NCBI GenBank assembly: GCA_949286115.1
Contig: CASEBK010000001.1
Span: 1-50,784, forward strand
Source of the DNA: an uncultured Veillonellaceae bacterium
GTDB taxonomy: Bacteria; Bacillota; Negativicutes; Veillonellales; Dialisteraceae
Direction of reading: 5' to 3'
Length of the DNA stretch: 50,784 nucleotides
Each line of letters opens with the position of its first letter. Position 1 is the stretch's first letter. Positions 40,464 to 49,956 of the stretch are shown here, one piece after another. The notes beneath the pieces were generated by a model. That model did not search any database. It was given only the letters and a program-made list of their open reading frames with translations, and was not told the origin of the DNA. Position numbers and translations under genes: made by a program.

Positions 40464-41690
40464 CTATATTTTTTCCCGCTCTCTCGCCTCTCCGGCCGCG
40501 CAGGCCGCAGCGAGCGCCGCCAGCGTCCAGAAACAAAAGGATACGGCCCGGCTGAAGAGGACGTAGTCCCCCACGCCGTACACGGCCATGGCCGCAGCCG
40601 CCAGGGCAAATCCCAGCCCCACGGCGCGGCGGAAGCCGGACCGGGCTTTTTTATAGAGAGAAACGGCGAGCGCTGCATGGCCGAAGAAGAGGAGGAAAAA
40701 GAAGAGCGCCCCCGGCAGCCCCACTTCAGCCGCCATGGAGAGGTACATGTTGTGCGCGTGGTAAATGATGACCGATGGGTCGGCGATGAAGTAATTGTAC
40801 TCCGGATAGGCTTCGAAGTAGGCTCCCCATCCGACGCCGAAGAGGGGATGATCTTCGATCATGGCGGCGGTGCTGTCCCAGAGGGCGACGCGGAGCAGGA
40901 TGGACGTGTCCTCCCCGGAGAAGAGAGAAAGGAAGCGCTCGGTGATCTGCCCGTGGTAGAGGAGGAGCACCGGCGGCACGGCGAGGAAGAGGAGCCAGAT
41001 GCGCCGGTCGTAGAGAACGGCCAGCACGGCGGCCATGGCCAGAAGGCTCACCCAAGCTCCCCGGGAATACGTGAGCAGGAGGCAAAGCGCCGAAAGCGCC
41101 AGCACCGCCCAGAGCCCCGCTTTCCAGTCTCTGCGCCGCTCCGTGAGACCGAAGGGCAGAAAGAGACCGATCATCATGAGAAGATACCCCGCGAAAAGAT
41201 TCGGATTCTCCAGCGTGGAGTACATGCGCCGGTAGAGCAGCGGGAATCGCTCCGGGTCCACCCAGTCCTGGGCAGCGATGGTGTTCGACATGTTCTGAAT
41301 GTCTGCGAACTGGAAGACGCCGTATGCGAGGGCGCACACCAGGCCCGCAAGGAGCGATGTGAGGAGCCGCCGCTCGTCCTTCTCCGTGCGGAGGTAGGAC
41401 AGGATGAGCACGTAGAGCGCCGCGTACATGCACGGCAGAAAGATCCAGTTGAAAAGAGAGAAGGCTCGGTCCACGGAGAGGGCGACCGAGAGGGCAGAGC
41501 ACGCGAAAAAGCCCGCCGCGTATTTCTTCATGGGCCCCGCCGAGAGCTTCCTGCCCCGGACGCGGTCAAAAGCGGCGAGGAGGACGGCCGGCACGAGCGG
41601 CACATAGAGAAGAAACGCGTCGAGCGGCGCGAGAAGGACGGTCATATATAAGAGAGAGCGGATGATTTGGCCTATGTCGCGGCAGGACAT
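40464..41690 (-). CDS. O-antigen ligase family (Wzy_C) membrane protein
   Basis: A 408-residue membrane protein with about 11 hydrophobic helices. A large periplasmic loop in the C-terminal half contains RVALWDSTAAMIEDHPLFGV, GWGAYFEAYPEYN and IIYHAHNMYLSMAAEVGLPG. The H-[AN]-x-Y-L and G-x-G-x motifs are typical of WaaL ligases and Wzy-type polymerases, which attach or polymerise undecaprenyl-linked glycans at the outer face of the inner membrane. Ligase and polymerase cannot be separated by sequence alone. It is a single gene in the opposite orientation to metQ. Confidence 0.88.
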   Translation of the reverse strand: MSCRDIGQIIRSLLYMTVLLAPLDAFLLYVPLVPAVLLAAFDRVRGRKLSAGPMKKYAAGFFACSALSVALSVDRAFSLFNWIFLPCMYAALYVLILSYLRTEKDERRLLTSLLAGLVCALAYGVFQFADIQNMSNTIAAQDWVDPERFPLLYRRMYSTLENPNLFAGYLLMMIGLFLPFGLTERRRDWKAGLWAVLALSALCLLLTYSRGAWVSLLAMAAVLAVLYDRRIWLLFLAVPPVLLLYHGQITERFLSLFSGEDTSILLRVALWDSTAAMIEDHPLFGVGWGAYFEAYPEYNYFIADPSVIIYHAHNMYLSMAAEVGLPGALFFFLLFFGHAALAVSLYKKARSGFRRAVGLGFALAAAAMAVYGVGDYVLFSRAVSFCFWTLAALAAACAAGEAREREKI

Positions 41691-41788
41691 ACTGCGCCTC
41701 GTTTCGTCGAATGTAAAGAAACAGAAAAGTTTTTCCTTTCGTATTATATCGAAAGGCCGTGAAAAAAGAAACGGTCCCGCCGCGGTGA

Positions 41789-41817
41789 TTGACAGCGCCC
41801 CCGGCGGGTGATACCAT
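41789..41817 (+). promoter_or_regulatory. Promoter of the MetQ-like lipoprotein gene
   Basis: TTGACA (41789-41794), a 17-base spacer, then TACCAT (41812-41817). No S-box, SAM riboswitch or T-box structure was recognised in the 70-base leader. Confidence 0.75.
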
Positions 41818-41890
41818 GGGGCAAACTTGTTTCTGCCGCGCCGGCTGCGAGCTCTGCGGACGCGGCGCGTATTCCAAAGGGGGTATTCTA

Positions 41891-42724
41891 ATGAAAAAAT
41901 CTCTGAAATGGATCGCTGCGGCTTCCGCAGCCCTTCTCGCGGCGGGCCTTCTCACCGCGTGCGGCTCTTCGGAAAAGGCCGCTCCCGCAGATAAGAAAGC
42001 GGACAAGGCCGTGACGCTCAAAGTAGGCGCGACGCCGGTGCCGCATGGGGAGATCCTCAGCGCGGTGAAGGACGACCTCGCCAAGGAAGGCGTCAACATC
42101 GAGATCGTCGAGTTCAACGACTACGTACAGCCGAACCTGGCGCTGAACGACAAGGAGCTGGACGCGAACTATTTCCAGCACAAGCCCTACCTCGATGAAT
42201 TCTGCAAGGATCGCGGCGTGGACCTTGTCTCCGCAGCAGGCATCCATCTGGAACCGATGTCCATCTTCTCCGCGAAGTACACCGACCTGAAGGACCTGCC
42301 GGACGGCGCGCACGTGGCCATCCCGAATGACCCGACCAACGGTGGCCGCGCGCTCCTGGTGCTCCAGTCCGCAGGCCTCCTGAAGCTCCGCGACGGAGCG
42401 CCGATCACCGCCACCCCGCAGGACATCGCAGAGAACCCGAAGAATCTCCAGATCTCCGAACTGGAAGCGCCGCAGCTCCCGCGCTCTCTCGAAGACACGG
42501 ACATCGCGGTCATCAACATCAACTTCGCTCTCCAGGCGAACCTCGACCCCAACAAAGCTCTCTACACGGAAAGCAAAGATTCCCCCTATGTGAATATCGT
42601 CGCCGTCCGCAAGGGCGATGAGAACCGCCCGGAGATCCAGAAGCTCGTGAAAGCCCTCGAAAGCCAGAAAGTGAAAGACTTCCTCGCCGAGAAATACAAA
42701 GGCGCGATCATCGCCGCGTTCTGA
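41891..42724 (+). CDS. metQ: MetQ/NlpA-type substrate-binding lipoprotein
   Basis: A 277-residue NlpA-family lipoprotein. The signal peptide starting MKKSLKWIAAASAALL ends in lipobox LTAC. The mature part reads VGATPVPHGEILSAVKDDL, ANYFQHKPYLDEFC, and IPNDPTNGGRALLVLQSAGL, which are hallmark MetQ segments. Family members bind L- or D-methionine, or sometimes dipeptides, for a MetNI ABC transporter. No metN or metI gene is adjacent, so the methionine assignment rests on the family alone. The ATG at 41891 follows AAAGGGGG. Confidence 0.9.
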   Translation: MKKSLKWIAAASAALLAAGLLTACGSSEKAAPADKKADKAVTLKVGATPVPHGEILSAVKDDLAKEGVNIEIVEFNDYVQPNLALNDKELDANYFQHKPYLDEFCKDRGVDLVSAAGIHLEPMSIFSAKYTDLKDLPDGAHVAIPNDPTNGGRALLVLQSAGLLKLRDGAPITATPQDIAENPKNLQISELEAPQLPRSLEDTDIAVININFALQANLDPNKALYTESKDSPYVNIVAVRKGDENRPEIQKLVKALESQKVKDFLAEKYKGAIIAAF

Positions 42725-42739
42725 TCTGCTCAGGCAAAC

Positions 42740-42773
42740 AAAAAGGCATCCTTCGAAAAGGATGCTTTTTTTG
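42740..42773. terminator. Bidirectional terminator between metQ and the porin-like gene
   Basis: GCATCCTT (42746-42753) and AAGGATGC (42758-42765) form a perfect 8-bp stem flanked by A5 and T7 tracts, between convergent genes. Confidence 0.88.
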
Positions 42774-42779
42774 TGTCTG

Positions 42780-43298
42780 TCAGTCGGACTCTTCCACATG
42801 GTCCGCCTGGATGGAAGTGTGATCATTCACGTGGTACGTGAAGCCCACCCGCGCCCGGGCGTCGTCGTCGCTACCGCCGCTGTTGCCGCCGCTCTGGTGG
42901 CGCACGCGGAGGTCGCCGTGGATCTCAAGGATCGGCTTCTTCTTCTCCTGCGGCGCCAGATGCCAGCCCCTGGCCTCGAGCTCCCGCCGATAGGACCGGC
43001 GGATCTTATTGAGCACCGTCCAGTCCGCGTTGGAGAGGTCCTGGCCATGGTCCATGATGTCGATGAGGACGCCTGCCAGCTCGTATCGGCTGAGGCGCTC
43101 GCCGTGCTCGAAGTAAGACGCGTCGTACTTCGGCGACTTCCCCTCCCGGCACATGCGCTCGAGCTCTTTATATTCCCAGGTGTTCGTGCCCGCCGTGTCA
43201 AAGGAGTTCGGCGCGAACACGTTGTACGCGCCCGCTCCCGCAGGCTGCGCGAAGAGGAAGCAGAAGAGAACGAACAGGAATGCCCACCATTTCTTCAT
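42780..43298 (-). CDS. Short secreted porin-like / SLH-like protein
   Basis: A 172-residue protein with signal peptide MKKWWAFLFVLFCFLFA and AGA cleavage region. Residues about 40-110 (WEYKELERMCREG, LSRYELAGVLIDIMDHGQD and LNKIRRSYRRELEARGW) resemble the SLH-like N-terminal domain of Negativicute outer-membrane porins. The end, LEIHGDLRVRHQSGG and ARARVGFTYHVNDHTSI, looks like the first strands of a beta-barrel that then stops. It may be a truncated porin or a stand-alone periplasmic protein. It starts three bases after yihA. Confidence 0.6.
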   Translation of the reverse strand: MKKWWAFLFVLFCFLFAQPAGAGAYNVFAPNSFDTAGTNTWEYKELERMCREGKSPKYDASYFEHGERLSRYELAGVLIDIMDHGQDLSNADWTVLNKIRRSYRRELEARGWHLAPQEKKKPILEIHGDLRVRHQSGGNSGGSDDDARARVGFTYHVNDHTSIQADHVEESD

Positions 43299-43301
43299 GA
43301 T

Positions 43302-43946
43302 TCACCTGCAGATATACTGTTCGATCACCCGGAGCAGATCGTCCCGCCCCTTGTTGTCCAGCGAGGAATAGGCGATGGGCGGCCGCTCCGCCGGAAAGAG
43401 ACGGCCCACCTCTTTCAGATTTTTCGCGCGGTCGCTCGCGCCGAGCTTGTCCGCCTTCGTGCCCACCACCTGCATGGGGATGCGGAGACCGTGGAGCCAT
43501 TCGTAGGCTTTCCTGTCGATGGGGAGCCCCGGATGGCGCAGGTCAATCAGGAGGCACAGGAGGGAGAGCGACGGGGAGTGCTCCACGTACTCGGCGATGA
43601 AGTCCGACCAGTTGTCTTTATTCTGCTGCGCCGCCTTCGCGAAGCCATACCCAGGAAGGTCCACGAGGTACCAGTCCCGGCGCTCTTCTTCGCCGGCGTC
43701 GTTCAAGCGCCGCGACTGGATGGAAAAATAATTGATGGTCCGCGTCTTGCCCGGCTCCCGGCTGACGAGAGCGAGCCGACGCTGGCCGCAGAGGGAATTG
43801 ATGAGCGAAGACTTCCCCACGTTCGACCGACCGAGGAAGGCGATCTCCCGGCGGCCGTCTCCGGTGTACTGACTGCGGCTCACCGCCGAGCGCGTGTACG
43901 CCGCGGAGAAGATATGAAATTTTTTGATTTCTTTGATTTCAGCCAT
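43302..43946 (-). CDS. yihA: YihA/EngB (YsxC) ribosome-biogenesis GTPase
   Basis: A 214-residue TRAFAC-class GTPase needed for large-subunit ribosome assembly. G1 is GRSNVGKSS (about residues 39-47). G2 is the Thr in [10 protein letters not shown]3 is DLPGYGFAK, and G4 is TKADK. The family-typical [12 protein letters not shown] loop is intact. The ATG overlaps the lon stop by eight bases, the usual lon-yihA arrangement. It shares a transcript with lon and probably with the porin-like gene. Confidence 0.96.
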   Translation of the reverse strand: MAEIKEIKKFHIFSAAYTRSAVSRSQYTGDGRREIAFLGRSNVGKSSLINSLCGQRRLALVSREPGKTRTINYFSIQSRRLNDAGEEERRDWYLVDLPGYGFAKAAQQNKDNWSDFIAEYVEHSPSLSLLCLLIDLRHPGLPIDRKAYEWLHGLRIPMQVVGTKADKLGASDRAKNLKEVGRLFPAERPPIAYSSLDNKGRDDLLRVIEQYICR

Positions 43947-46302
43947 TGTCTTTCACCAGTGCATGTTCCAATACCTGGTCCATGTGTTTCACATAGACGA
44001 AGTGCAGCTTGTCCCGCACCGATTCGGGCAGCTCGTCCAGGTCCCGTTTGTTCTGCGCCGGCAGGAGCACCTGCGTGATGCCGAACTGGTCCGCGGCAAG
44101 GACTTTTTCCTTCACGCCGCCGATGGGGAGCACGTCCCCGGAGAGGGTGATCTCCCCGGTCATGGCGGTGTCGCTCCGCACCTTCCGCTTCGTGAAGGCC
44201 GAGGCCATGGCCGTCGCCATGGTGATGCCCGCCGACGGGCCGTCTTTCGGGATGGCCCCTTCGGGCAGGTGGATATGGATATCCATCTTTTCATAGAAAT
44301 CGTCCGCCAGGCCCAGCGACTCCGCGCGGCTGCGGATGTAGGTGTACGCCGCCTCTGCCGACTCTTTCATCACGTCGCCCAGCTGGCCCGTCAGGATGAG
44401 CTTGCCGTGCCCTTTGAGGACCACCGCTTCCGTGTCGAGCACTTCTCCGCCGGCCATCGTCCAGGCCAGGCCGTTCACCCGGCCCACTGTGGGCGGATGC
44501 ATCTCCGCCATGGGGAGGAATTTCACCGGACCGAGGTAGTCCTCCACGGTCTTCGCGGTCAGCGGCGGGAGCTTCTCGTCCTTCATGACGATCTTCTTTC
44601 CCACCTTGCGGCAGAGCGCGCCCACAGTCCGCTCCAGCTCGCGCACGCCCGCCTCGCGGGTATAGCTCCGGATGAGCTTCCGCAAAAGCGGCGCAGGGAA
44701 GCGGATGTCTTCGCCGGTGAGGCCGTTCCTCTCGCGCTGGCGCGGCACGAGGTAGCGCCGGGCGATCTCCATCTTTTCCTCTTCAGTGTAGCCGGACAGG
44801 GAGATCACCTCCATGCGGTCCAGAAGCGCCGCGGGGATGGTGGCCGTCGTATTGGCCGTGGCGATGAAGAAGATATGCGAGAAGTCGAAAGGCATGTCGA
44901 GGTAGTTGTCCGTGAACGTCTTGTTCTGCTCCGGATCGAGCGCTTCCAAGAGGGCCGCCGCGGGGTCGCCGCGGAAATCGGAGCCCACTTTGTCGATCTC
45001 GTCCAGGAGCATCACCGGGTTCATGGATTTGGCCTGCGACACCGCCTCGATGAAGCGGCCCGGCATGGCGCCGATATAGGTGCGCCGGTGCCCGCGGATC
45101 TCCGCCTCGTCGTGGATGCCCCCCAGAGCGATGCGGCAGAACTTCCGCCCCATGGCGCGGGCGATGGACCGGGCGAGGCTCGTCTTGCCCACGCCGGGCG
45201 GGCCGACGAAGCAGAGGATGGTGCCCTTCGCGTTCGGCGCGAGGATCCGCACCGCGAGATATTCGAGGATACGCTCCTTCACCTTCGTGAGGCCGTAGTG
45301 GTCTTCATCGAGCATGCGCTGCGCCTTCTGCAGATTCAGATTGTCCTTCGTCTCCACGCCCCAGGGCATGTCGAAGATCCAATCAAGGTAGTTCCGGATC
45401 ACCGCGGACTCCGCCATCATAGGCGGCATCGTCTCGAGGCGGTCGATCTCTTTTTCCACCTTTTCCCGAAGGTCAGAAGGGATGGCGCTCTTTTCGAGCT
45501 TCTCTCTGTACTCCGCCGCTTCTTCCTCGGCGGTCTGCCGGTCGCCCAGCTGGTCGTGGATGGTCTTGATCTTCTGGCGGAGATAGTAGTCGTGCTGCTC
45601 CTTTTCCATGCGGCGGCGCACGTCTTCATTGAGCTTCATCTCCAGCGCGCCGATCTCCACTTCCGTATCGACGAGAGCCTTCACCTGTCTGAGACGGTCG
45701 GTGACGCTTGCCAGCTCCAGCACCTTCTGTCGCTCCGACGGCGTCACGAGGAGCTGCGCCGTGATGAAATCGGCGGTCTGCCCCGCGTCATCGATGGCTT
45801 TGAGCTGCTCCATGAGCTCGTCGGGCAGGTTCTGCTTCGTCTCATTGAGCCACTGGAAGAATCCTTTCAGGATGACCCGGCGGTATGCTTCCATCTCCAC
45901 GCGGGAGCCCACCGTTTCCTGGATGTCCTCGATCACCGCAGAGAGCGCGCCCTCTTTCTTTTCGAGCTCTTTGATCCTGATGCGGGAGATGCCCTCCGCG
46001 AGGATGCGCAGGACGCCGCCCGGAAGCTGAAGCATCTGTTTGATCTTCACCACCGTGCCCACGGTGTAGAGATCGTCCGCACTGGGGGTCTCCACCTGCG
46101 GGTCTTTCTGCATCACCATGGCAAGATACCTGTCGGAAGACGCTGCGCGGCGCACCGCCGCGATGGACTCCTTCCGTCCGATGTCCAGATTCACCGTCAT
46201 GTGCGGATAGACTACGATGTCCCGAAGCGCCACCACAGGCAGCCGCAGGGGCTCCGCCGGCGCTCCTTCCAATTCTTTTTCGTTTTGATTCGATTCGTTC
46301 AT
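43939..46302 (-). CDS. lon: Lon ATP-dependent protease
   Basis: A 787-residue LonA. The N-terminal substrate-recognition domain (residues about 15-210) begins [17 protein letters not shown]. The AAA+ domain has Walker [10 protein letters not shown] near 367 and Walker [10 protein letters not shown]. The C-terminal protease domain has catalytic Ser in [17 protein letters not shown] and Lys in [10 protein letters not shown]. It degrades misfolded and regulatory proteins in the cytosol. The start follows CGGAGG. No CIRCE repeat was noticed upstream. It is first in the lon-yihA unit. Confidence 0.98.
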   Translation of the reverse strand: MNESNQNEKELEGAPAEPLRLPVVALRDIVVYPHMTVNLDIGRKESIAAVRRAASSDRYLAMVMQKDPQVETPSADDLYTVGTVVKIKQMLQLPGGVLRILAEGISRIRIKELEKKEGALSAVIEDIQETVGSRVEMEAYRRVILKGFFQWLNETKQNLPDELMEQLKAIDDAGQTADFITAQLLVTPSERQKVLELASVTDRLRQVKALVDTEVEIGALEMKLNEDVRRRMEKEQHDYYLRQKIKTIHDQLGDRQTAEEEAAEYREKLEKSAIPSDLREKVEKEIDRLETMPPMMAESAVIRNYLDWIFDMPWGVETKDNLNLQKAQRMLDEDHYGLTKVKERILEYLAVRILAPNAKGTILCFVGPPGVGKTSLARSIARAMGRKFCRIALGGIHDEAEIRGHRRTYIGAMPGRFIEAVSQAKSMNPVMLLDEIDKVGSDFRGDPAAALLEALDPEQNKTFTDNYLDMPFDFSHIFFIATANTTATIPAALLDRMEVISLSGYTEEEKMEIARRYLVPRQRERNGLTGEDIRFPAPLLRKLIRSYTREAGVRELERTVGALCRKVGKKIVMKDEKLPPLTAKTVEDYLGPVKFLPMAEMHPPTVGRVNGLAWTMAGGEVLDTEAVVLKGHGKLILTGQLGDVMKESAEAAYTYIRSRAESLGLADDFYEKMDIHIHLPEGAIPKDGPSAGITMATAMASAFTKRKVRSDTAMTGEITLSGDVLPIGGVKEKVLAADQFGITQVLLPAQNKRDLDELPESVRDKLHFVYVKHMDQVLEHALVKDNG

Positions 46303-46411
46303 AGCGATCCTCCGTTGTATTTGTATTGTAACACAGCGGGAATGACATATCTATATAGGTAAATATCAATGAAGCGGGCGCATAAGGCACGCTTCGCTTT
46401 CTTTTGCGGTG

Positions 46412-46450
46412 CAAAAAGACTGTAATGGATCGCTCCACTACAGTCTTTTA
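46412..46450 (-). terminator. Terminator of the tig-clpP-clpX operon
   Basis: Minus-strand AAGACTGTAGTGGA and TCCATTACAGTCTT form a 14-bp stem with one G-T pair and a 4-base loop, followed by TTTGC. It separates clpX from lon. Confidence 0.85.
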
Positions 46451-46461
46451 TCGTCACTGCC

Positions 46462-47751
46462 TCAGTTCGCCGGGGCTGGTTCCGGAGACGCCGCCGCGGG
46501 CTCTTCCTTCGCTTCGTCCGCGCGGTATTCCAGAATGGGCTCGGTGTGATGAGTCACCACGTCTTCGGTGATGCGGCACTTCGCCACGTTTTTCATGCCC
46601 GGCACGGCGTACATCACGTGCTGCATGATCTTCTCGATGATCGCCCGGAGGCCCCGCGCGCCGGTATTGCGCGAGATGGCCTGTCTGGCGATGGCGCGGA
46701 TGGCGTCGTCGTCAAATTCGAGGTCCACATGATCCATGGCGAGCAGCTTCTTATACTGCTTCACCAGCGCGTTCTTCGGCTCCGTAAGGATGCGCACGAG
46801 CGCTTCCTCATCGAGGGGATGGAGGCTCACCACCACGGGGAGGCGGCCGATGAATTCGGGGATGAGCCCGAATTTCAGAAGGTCTTCCGGCTGCACCTGC
46901 TGGAGGATCTCGCCCATGCGCCGCTCTTCTTTCCGCTGGATATCCGCGCCGAAACCGATGGTGCTCTTCGTCATGCGCCGCTCGATCACCCGGTCGATGC
47001 CGTCGAAGGCGCCGCCGCAGATGAAGAGGATGTTCGTCGTATCGATCTGGATCATTTCCTGATTCGGATGCTTCCGTCCTCCCTGCGGGGGCACGCTCGC
47101 CACGGTGCCTTCGAGGATCTTCAGGAGCGCCTGCTGCACCCCTTCCCCGGAGACGTCCCGCGTGATGGACGGATTGTCCGACTTGCGGGCGATCTTATCG
47201 ATCTCGTCGATGTAGATGATGCCCCGCTCCGCTTTTTCGATGTCGTAGTCCGCCGCCTGGATGAGCCGGAGGAGGATGTTCTCCACATCCTCGCCGACGT
47301 ATCCCGCCTCGGTGAGGCTCGTCGCATCGGAAATGGCGAAGGGCACGTCCAGGAAGCGCGCCAGCGTCTGCGCGAGAAGGGTCTTGCCGCTCCCCGTGGG
47401 GCCGAGCATGACGATGTTCGACTTCTGGAGCTCCACGTCGTCCGCTTCTTCCTGCGAGAGGATGCGCTTGTAGTGGTTGTACACCGCCACCGACAGCGCC
47501 ACCTTCGCGTCATCCTGCCCGATGACGTACTGGTCGAGATGCTCTTTGATCTCCGACGGCACGGGCAGTTTGAATTTCATCTGCTTCTTCCGGGAGGAGC
47601 TCTTCATCTCCTCCTTCAGGATGTTCTGGCAGACTTCGATGCATTCATTGCAGATGTAGACGCCCGGCCCGGCGATGAGCTTTTCCACTTCGTCGCCGGA
47701 GCGGCCGCAGAAGCTGCACACCGGAGGCGCGTTGCGATTGTTTCTGTCCAA
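46462..47751 (-). CDS. clpX: ClpX, AAA+ unfoldase of ClpXP
   Basis: A 429-residue ClpX. The N-terminal zinc-binding domain has Cys12, Cys15, Cys34 and Cys37 (CSFC...CNEC). The AAA+ domain has Walker A GPTGSGKT (117-124), Walker [10 protein letters not shown] and sensor region [12 protein letters not shown]. The C-terminal tail is Ala/Pro/Glu-rich. It unfolds substrates and feeds them to ClpP. The start codon appears to be TTG (47749-47751), with AAGGAGG overlapping the clpP stop nine bases upstream. No in-frame ATG gives the full zinc domain. Confidence 0.97.
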   Translation of the reverse strand: MDRNNRNAPPVCSFCGRSGDEVEKLIAGPGVYICNECIEVCQNILKEEMKSSSRKKQMKFKLPVPSEIKEHLDQYVIGQDDAKVALSVAVYNHYKRILSQEEADDVELQKSNIVMLGPTGSGKTLLAQTLARFLDVPFAISDATSLTEAGYVGEDVENILLRLIQAADYDIEKAERGIIYIDEIDKIARKSDNPSITRDVSGEGVQQALLKILEGTVASVPPQGGRKHPNQEMIQIDTTNILFICGGAFDGIDRVIERRMTKSTIGFGADIQRKEERRMGEILQQVQPEDLLKFGLIPEFIGRLPVVVSLHPLDEEALVRILTEPKNALVKQYKKLLAMDHVDLEFDDDAIRAIARQAISRNTGARGLRAIIEKIMQHVMYAVPGMKNVAKCRITEDVVTHHTEPILEYRADEAKEEPAAASPEPAPAN

Positions 47752-47760
47752 AGCTCCTCC

Positions 47761-48357
47761 TTATGCCTTCTGCAATTCACTGCGGGTCAGGATCCTGTCG
47801 ATGAGCCCGTACTGGAGCGCCTGCTCAGCAGTCATGAAGTTGTCCCGCTCCGTGTCCTGCCGGATCTTTTCGATGGGCTGGCCGCTGTGGAGCGAGAGGA
47901 TGCCGTTCAGTTCTTCCCGGAGACGGAGGATCTCTCTGGCGTGGATCTCGATCTCCGTCGCCTGTCCCTGCACGCCGCCCAGAGGCTGATGGATCATCAC
48001 ATTCGCATGGGGAAGCGCGAAGCGCTTGCCCGCCGCGCCGCTCGTGAGGAGCACCGCCGCCATAGAGGCGCAGGACCCGATGCAGATGGTGGACACATCC
48101 GGGCGGATGTACTGCATCGTATCGTAGATGGCCATGCCGGCCGTCACCACCCCGCCGGGGCTGTTGATATAGAGATGGATGTCTTTGTCCGGATTCTCCG
48201 CTTCCAGGAAGAGGAGCTGCGCGATGATCACGTTTGCGGTGTGATCATCGATCGGCCCGTCCAGGAAGACGATCCGGTCTTTCAAAAGGCGTGAATAAAT
48301 GTCGTAGGAGCGTTCTCCTCGGGCCGTCTGTTCGACCACGATCGGTACATAAGCCAT
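47761..48357 (-). CDS. clpP: ClpP protease subunit
   Basis: A 198-residue serine protease that forms the tetradecameric ClpXP chamber. The catalytic triad is at canonical positions: Ser98 in CASMAAVLL, His123 in MIHQPLGG and Asp172 in ERDNFM. The residues around Ser98 (GSCASM) differ slightly from the usual G-x-AASM. The N-terminal axial loop region is present. It lies between tig and clpX, the classical order, and starts after AAAGGGG. Confidence 0.97.
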   Translation of the reverse strand: MAYVPIVVEQTARGERSYDIYSRLLKDRIVFLDGPIDDHTANVIIAQLLFLEAENPDKDIHLYINSPGGVVTAGMAIYDTMQYIRPDVSTICIGSCASMAAVLLTSGAAGKRFALPHANVMIHQPLGGVQGQATEIEIHAREILRLREELNGILSLHSGQPIEKIRQDTERDNFMTAEQALQYGLIDRILTRSELQKA

Positions 48358-48384
48358 GGGATCACCCCTTTCGTCCGGCTTATC

Positions 48385-49761
48385 TTATTCCTTCTCCGCC
48401 TGAGCTTCTTCCGCCTTCGCCTCTTCCGCCGGAGCTTCTGCAGCTTCTGCCGGAGCTTCTTCGGTCTTTTCTTCTTCCCGCTTCGCGGCGCCGTAGATGA
48501 AGGCCGCCGCTTTCTTGCGGGTGACGGAGGCGATGAGCATGCCTACGCGGTTTTCTTCTTTGATGATCTTGATGACGTCTTTCGGGTCTGCGCCGAACTG
48601 CTGCGCCATGCTGTACACTTCCATGGAGAGATCCTGATCGGTGACCTTGAGATCTTCCTTTTCAGCGATGGCGGAGAGGACGAGGCTCTGACGCACCGTT
48701 TCCTTCGCGGTGTCCGCGAAATCTTTGCGGAGGTCGTCTTCCGTCTTGTTGATGGACTTCAGGTAGTCTTCGAAGGTGGAGTGGTTCGCTTCGATGTTGA
48801 GCTTCATTTCCTGGATCATCTCATCGATGCGCTGTTCCACCATTTCCTGCGGAATATCGACTTCCGCGTTCGCCACCGCCTGGTCCACCAGCGCATTGTG
48901 GTACGCTTCTTCCGCGTCCTGGAACGCGCGGAGCTGCATCTGCTGCTTCAGGCTCGCCTTCAGTTCATCCAGCGTGTCGTACTTGCTGACGGACTTGGCA
49001 AATTCATCGTTCAGTTCCGGTACGACTTTGCGCTTCACGTCGTTCACATGAACGGAGAATTCCGCTTCTTTGCCGGCGAGCGCCTTCACGAAATAGTCTT
49101 CGGGGAACGTCACTTTCACGAGCACGTCGTCCCCTGCCTTGTGGCCCACGAGCTGGTCTTCGAAGCCGGGGATGAAGCTCTGGGAGCCGATCTCCAGCGG
49201 ATAGGTCTTGCCTTCGCCGCCTTCAAAAGGCTTGCCGTCTACTTTGCCCTGGAAATCGATGATGGCATAGTCGCCCTTGGCGAGCTCTGCCCCTTCCTTC
49301 ACTTCCAGGCGCGCGCCCTGCTCCGCCGCTTTCTGGAGCTGTGCGGTGACCGCTTCGTCGGGGATCTCCGGATGGACATGCGGTGCGGTGAGGCCCTTGT
49401 ATTCGCCGAGCTTGACTTCCGGCTGCTTCACGAACGTAGCGGTGAAGGTCGCCCCTTCCGTTTCCGAGAAAGATTCCGTCTTCACTTCAGGCGTCGTCAC
49501 CGGGATGAGCTTCTGCTGGCGGAGCGCGTCCTGCATCGCCTGATTCACGACGATGTCTTCCGCTTCGCTCGCCACGCCTTCCTTGCCGATGTACATCTCG
49601 AGCACCTTGCGCGGCGCCTTGCCCTTACGGAAGCCCTTGAGACGGATCTGATTAGCAATGCGCGCCACCGCCTGCTTGAATCCCTTCTGTACTTCTTCCG
49701 CGGTGACTTCGATGGTCAATGTCACTTTGTGCTGGTCCAGTGCTTCTGCCTTTACGTTCAT
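48385..49761 (-). CDS. tig: Trigger factor (ribosome-associated chaperone)
   Basis: A 458-residue trigger factor. The N-terminal ribosome-binding domain contains the signature GFRKGKAPRKVLEMYIG (near residue 44). The central FKBP-type prolyl isomerase domain spans about 155-245 (KGDYAIIDFQGKVDGKPF, FIPGFEDQLVG). The C-terminal chaperone arms are followed by a 30-residue Glu/Ala-rich tail that is longer and more acidic than usual. The start follows AAGGAGG. It is first in tig-clpP-clpX, coupling nascent-chain folding with proteolysis. Confidence 0.97.
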   Translation of the reverse strand: MNVKAEALDQHKVTLTIEVTAEEVQKGFKQAVARIANQIRLKGFRKGKAPRKVLEMYIGKEGVASEAEDIVVNQAMQDALRQQKLIPVTTPEVKTESFSETEGATFTATFVKQPEVKLGEYKGLTAPHVHPEIPDEAVTAQLQKAAEQGARLEVKEGAELAKGDYAIIDFQGKVDGKPFEGGEGKTYPLEIGSQSFIPGFEDQLVGHKAGDDVLVKVTFPEDYFVKALAGKEAEFSVHVNDVKRKVVPELNDEFAKSVSKYDTLDELKASLKQQMQLRAFQDAEEAYHNALVDQAVANAEVDIPQEMVEQRIDEMIQEMKLNIEANHSTFEDYLKSINKTEDDLRKDFADTAKETVRQSLVLSAIAEKEDLKVTDQDLSMEVYSMAQQFGADPKDVIKIIKEENRVGMLIASVTRKKAAAFIYGAAKREEEKTEEAPAEAAEAPAEEAKAEEAQAEKE

Positions 49762-49847
49762 AAACTGTTATTCCTCCTTAAATCGGCCCTGCCGATAATA
49801 TTGACGATCTCCCGATGTCTGCAATTCGGATACAAACTGCAAGATAA

Positions 49848-49876
49848 ATTTTACCATAAATCAAAGGAAAGTACAA
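49848..49876 (-). promoter_or_regulatory. Promoter of the tig-clpP-clpX operon
   Basis: Minus-strand TTGTAC (49871-49876), a 17-base spacer, then TAAAAT (49848-49853), about 85 bases before tig. Confidence 0.7.
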
Positions 49877-49918
49877 ATTTCCCGGCCGCTGCCGCTTCTT
49901 TCCTCCGAAGCGGAAAAA

Positions 49919-49945
49919 GCAGAAAAGGCGGCGCGCCGCCGCCCT
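49919..49945 (-). terminator. Terminator of the MFS transporter gene
   Basis: A minus-strand GC-rich self-complementary stem centred on 49927-49940 (GGCGGCG/CGCCGCC) followed by TTTTCTGCTTTTT. Confidence 0.7.
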
Positions 49946-49956
49946 TTTGCTCATTG

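Noticed and set aside
41818..41890. SAM-riboswitch or T-box leader before the MetQ-like gene
   Set aside because: The leader is only about 70 bases and shows neither the S-box core nor a T-box sequence.
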